Assembly: GCA_002409145.1 (NCBI GenBank)
Contig: DHUL01000085.1
Span: 1 to 13,866, forward strand
DNA from: Bacteroidales bacterium UBA5235
Lineage (GTDB): Bacteria; Bacteroidota; Bacteroidia; Bacteroidales; VadinHA17
Length of the DNA stretch: 13,866 nucleotides
Direction: 5' to 3'
The notes below the pieces were generated by a model. The model saw only the letters and a program-made list of their open reading frames with translations, was not told the DNA's origin and searched no databases. The position numbers and the translations under genes were made by a program. This document shows positions 11,593 to 13,866 of the stretch, in pieces (position 1 is the first letter of the stretch; each line of letters starts with the position of its first letter).

Positions 11593-13866
11593 CGCTTAAT
11601 AAGGGTTAAATAATGGTTCTTTGTACGCATCTTCTTAAAAACGTGGGGCGAGAGTTCCAGCTTAGGGGCAAAAGGGATAATAACCTCCATCGGCTCGATT
11701 AGAAGCTGACAAGCTTTTAAAAGATTGATGCTCACTTCATATTTCTTAGTGTTTACAAGACCTGCAGCTATTTTTCCCTGGTATTCCAATACTGCTGCCT
11801 CGTGACGTGGATTTTCTTCTATCCGGATCAGGAAAGACCGGTTGGCGTTATCCTCATATATTTTGTCTTTTGTGGTTGCCCCGGCAACACAAACGGGACC
11901 TTCCACGTGCAGGTACACCTGTTTGCTGTCGCCGGTGCGGCTGTTGGTCTTGGTTGAGAAGCGGCTTATGCTCTGGTTGCTCATCAGCTCCCGAAGGGGA
12001 AGTAAGGCGCTGTATGCTCCGTCCAGATCTTCCTGCAGCAGGATCTTGTGTTTTAAAAAGTCCTGGGGCGTATAATAAAGCGTGTTCTCGCTTAAACTGG
12101 TAGTAACTTGGATATGCTGCCTTGGAACCACCTGGGCCACTCCCTGCAGCAGGTATGTTTTGCCGCTTCCGGTACTGCCCATCACGATGGCATGAAGAGG
12201 ATTCTTAAAGAACCTCGTGAGAAAGATAAAAAACAGAAGAGTGGCATTATCCTGTTCTCCGATCAGTCCCAGACTGCCAAAAAGCTTATAAGTGTTTTCG
12301 GAGAGTGCTGACTGATTCAAAAAGTCTTTTGCCGATTGCATCTGATCGCGGTTAAACAGATCCTTCCCCTGGCTCTCCTTCACCTGCTCGCTCTTACGTT
12401 TTTCTTCCCGCTTCCCGGAGCGGTAGGTTTCCAGTTCTTTGGTTAGTCCTGTAATCGCTTCGGTTACAATGCTACTACTGATCTCAAGCTTTTCGGCTGC
12501 CTGTTTTATCAGCCGGTCGCTCTGGCTGTGGCTGTAAAGATCTGCCGTATCCCGGAAGCTGGCGTATTGATTGTTTTTGAGTTGTATATGCAGGGTTGCC
12601 CTGAGCCTGTTTACGGTGTGGATCTCAATACCTCCCCAGAGAGTTATCTGCAGCCTGTCAGTCTCATAAACCAGACAATCAGGCTTTATTTTTAATGATC
12701 CGGTTTGGTAATGTTCCCGCAAGTTTATAGACGTGGATCCCGGGACTTTTTTATTTTCAACTGAAAGGGTTTCAATTGAAAAGAAAAAAGGTTTTCGGTT
12801 CTCGATCAGGTGAAAGAAGATTTCACTGTCATGTCCCTGGGCAAGACTGTTGATGTCTTCGCCTTCTGGAGTGCTAACTACTGTAATTAAAAGCCTTTCA
12901 CTAATTTGCTTTAACTCGGCTGCGATGTTCCTGACTGCTTCCGATCCGGCTTCATCGCCATCGAAGAATAAAACTACTTCTTTAATATCCTTTAGCTCTG
13001 TAATTGCTTTTCTGTGATCTTCCGTAAAGCCGTTGGTCCCATAAAGAGCAAGTATTGAAAAGTCTTTGGTGATCTCCTGTAGTTGCTGAAGCGTTGCTGC
13101 ATCGATAATGGCCTCTGTCAGTATCAGCCGGGTTGCTTCCGGATCGGGATAACCAGGATAAAGTCCCCGGTGATCTCCTTCCAGGTAATGATGCTCTTGT
13201 TTTTCAGTATGCCTCCCATACATGCTTACAATGTTCTTTGACCTGTATAGCAGGGGGAACACTATACAGCCATTGAACCGTGTATAATAGCTGTTCTCTC
13301 TTCCAAACTTATCAGGCTTCAATAATCCGGCTTGCAAATACAGCTGCTTTTGATCAGGTGTGGTTTCTTTGATCTTATGAAGTGTTCCGGCATCGTAACC
13401 AATTGAGAGTTTCTTGTGATCGAGTTTGCGGGATTCCAGGTATTTGATTGCTTTCTCAGGTTTTGCATTCAGGCTCCGGACAAAGTGTGTGAAAGCTTCT
13501 GTTAATACTTCTGTTCGCTGATCAGGAGTAAGCTCTGAAGCCGGTTTCTTTTCCGGAGAAGGTTTTGATTTCTGTGGTCCGGGATCTCCCAGATCTCCCA
13601 TCAGATCCTGTGCCTTAAGTATCGCCAGGTGTTTCGTAATGCCTTCCTTTCTCATTATAAAATCTACCTGGTCGCCACTGCCTGCGCTGCAATTACTGCT
13701 AAAACATGTCCATGTTCCGGTTTCCGGGTAAACCTGGAAGCTGGGCGTTTTATCGGGGTGGAAGGGGCAGCACAGGCGATTGTTTTTGTAGGGCTTTAGA
13801 TTGTAGTGTGACAGAACCTTTAAAATGGATAGTCGCTGTTTGACGCTACGTAACTTTGTTTCTGTA
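11589..13866 (-). CDS. CHC2-Toprim-AAA primase/helicase, 5' end outside the window
   Basis: The frame is open to the window edge, giving at least 758 residues. The ATG at 13655 is internal, because a CHC2 zinc finger lies upstream: CCPFHPDKTPSF (Cys codons near 13767-13772, His 13758-13760), then TCFSSNCSAGSGDQ (Cys codons 13704-13706 and 13689-13691). Counting from 13655, a Toprim domain follows with EAIIDA (181-186) and FDGDEAG (231-237), the metal-binding acidic residues of DnaG-type primases. A linker and a P-loop ATPase domain come next, with Walker A GSTGSGKT (493-500) and Walker B KILLQEDLD (about 537-545). It would synthesise RNA primers and probably unwind or remodel DNA when the element replicates. 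Residues 290-303 (FFFSIETLSVENKK) are encoded by an inserted palindromic repeat. It is translationally coupled to the downstream winged-helix-like gene. Confidence 0.9.
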   Translation of the reverse strand, partial: TETKLRSVKQRLSILKVLSHYNLKPYKNNRLCCPFHPDKTPSFQVYPETGTWTCFSSNCSAGSGDQVDFIMRKEGITKHLAILKAQDLMGDLGDPGPQKSKPSPEKKPASELTPDQRTEVLTEAFTHFVRSLNAKPEKAIKYLESRKLDHKKLSIGYDAGTLHKIKETTPDQKQLYLQAGLLKPDKFGRENSYYTRFNGCIVFPLLYRSKNIVSMYGRHTEKQEHHYLEGDHRGLYPGYPDPEATRLILTEAIIDAATLQQLQEITKDFSILALYGTNGFTEDHRKAITELKDIKEVVLFFDGDEAGSEAVRNIAAELKQISERLLITVVSTPEGEDINSLAQGHDSEIFFHLIENRKPFFFSIETLSVENKKVPGSTSINLREHYQTGSLKIKPDCLVYETDRLQITLWGGIEIHTVNRLRATLHIQLKNNQYASFRDTADLYSHSQSDRLIKQAAEKLEISSSIVTEAITGLTKELETYRSGKREEKRKSEQVKESQGKDLFNRDQMQSAKDFLNQSALSENTYKLFGSLGLIGEQDNATLLFFIFLTRFFKNPLHAIVMGSTGSGKTYLLQGVAQVVPRQHIQVTTSLSENTLYYTPQDFLKHKILLQEDLDGAYSALLPLRELMSNQSISRFSTKTNSRTGDSKQVYLHVEGPVCVAGATTKDKIYEDNANRSFLIRIEENPRHEAAVLEYQGKIAAGLVNTKKYEVSINLLKACQLLIEPMEVIIPFAPKLELSPHVFKKMRTKNHYLTLIKR
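12746..12790. repeat. In-frame palindromic repeat inside the primase gene
   Basis: A 45-bp palindrome: arms 12746-12766 and 12770-12790 are complementary at 19 of 21 positions around GGG. It contains TTTCAACTGAAA (12755-12766) and TTTCAATTGAAA (12770-12781), with the same units and spacing as the noncoding copy at 7508-7550. On the minus strand it is translated as part of FFFSIETLSVENKK, a linker just after the Toprim domain, and does not break the frame. Confidence 0.75.

Larger units (their letters stand above)
7434..13866. mobile_element. Probable integrative/mobile element (extends past the right edge)
   Basis: This segment combines two adjacent tyrosine recombinases, an ORF6N-domain DNA-binding protein, a CHC2-Toprim-AAA primase/helicase with a small partner gene, repeat clusters resembling replication or recombinase sites, and a noncoding hairpin array. 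The left limit is set at the abrupt end of Rhs core homology at 7433. The right end is not in the window. All genes are on the minus strand. No relaxase, conjugation gene or phage structural gene is visible. It could be an integrative element, an integrated plasmid, or part of a larger conjugative element. Confidence 0.55.

Noticed and set aside
7434..13866. A classical integron with IntI
   Set aside because: The recombinases are Xer-like, I cannot find an IntI-specific insertion, and no canonical attC core (GTTRRRY) or attI is visible. Only a loose likeness of two hairpins to attC remains.

Overview
The window looks like a chromosomal segment of a Bacteroidota bacterium, probably order Bacteroidales or Marinilabiliales. 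The support is: TAnnTTTG-type promoter boxes (at 1529-1536, 1795-1802 and 3859-3866), a DksA-like protein of the Bacteroidota kind with a degenerate zinc site, a Bacteroidota-type sugar transferase beside a Wzi-family outer-membrane protein, and an ORF6N-domain protein. No taxonomic search was possible.

Left part (1-5700), host-like. A secreted protein with an Ig-like segment (minus strand) is followed by a repeat-bearing intergenic region with an 85-bp MITE-like palindromic element, then a dksA-like gene (plus strand). A sugar transferase (minus) and a Wzi-family capsule assembly protein (plus) are divergent and probably both act in surface polysaccharide production. The ends at 1-43 and 2216-2290 carry related short GC-rich tandem repeats.

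Middle (5738-7433), a polymorphic-toxin remnant. A minus-strand reading frame begins abruptly with the end of an Rhs core (RYSYCLNNPLKYTDPDGE), continues into a glycine-rich segment, and ends in a papain/C39-like cysteine protease domain with Cys, His and Asp in the expected order. It has no proper start, so it is an orphan Rhs tip. The next gene on the same strand encodes a small exported protein in the usual position of an immunity gene.

Right part (7434-13866, continuing past the window edge), a probable integrative or mobile element. It holds about 900 bases without a gene that fold into six consecutive large imperfect hairpins (7593-8509), an ORF6N-domain protein with two palindromic operator-like sites upstream, two overlapping tyrosine recombinases (the first with a full catalytic set, the second lacking the first catalytic Arg), a cluster of TGTGAAGGT repeats, a small winged-helix-like protein, and a CHC2-Toprim-AAA primase/helicase whose 5' end is outside the window. 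A palindromic motif built on TTTCARTTGAAA occurs four times: beside the Rhs break, at the centre of one hairpin, directly upstream of the first recombinase, and in frame inside the primase gene. The combination of hairpin array, shared palindrome, recombinase pair and primase is the most notable and possibly undescribed system here; its mechanism is inferred, not demonstrated.
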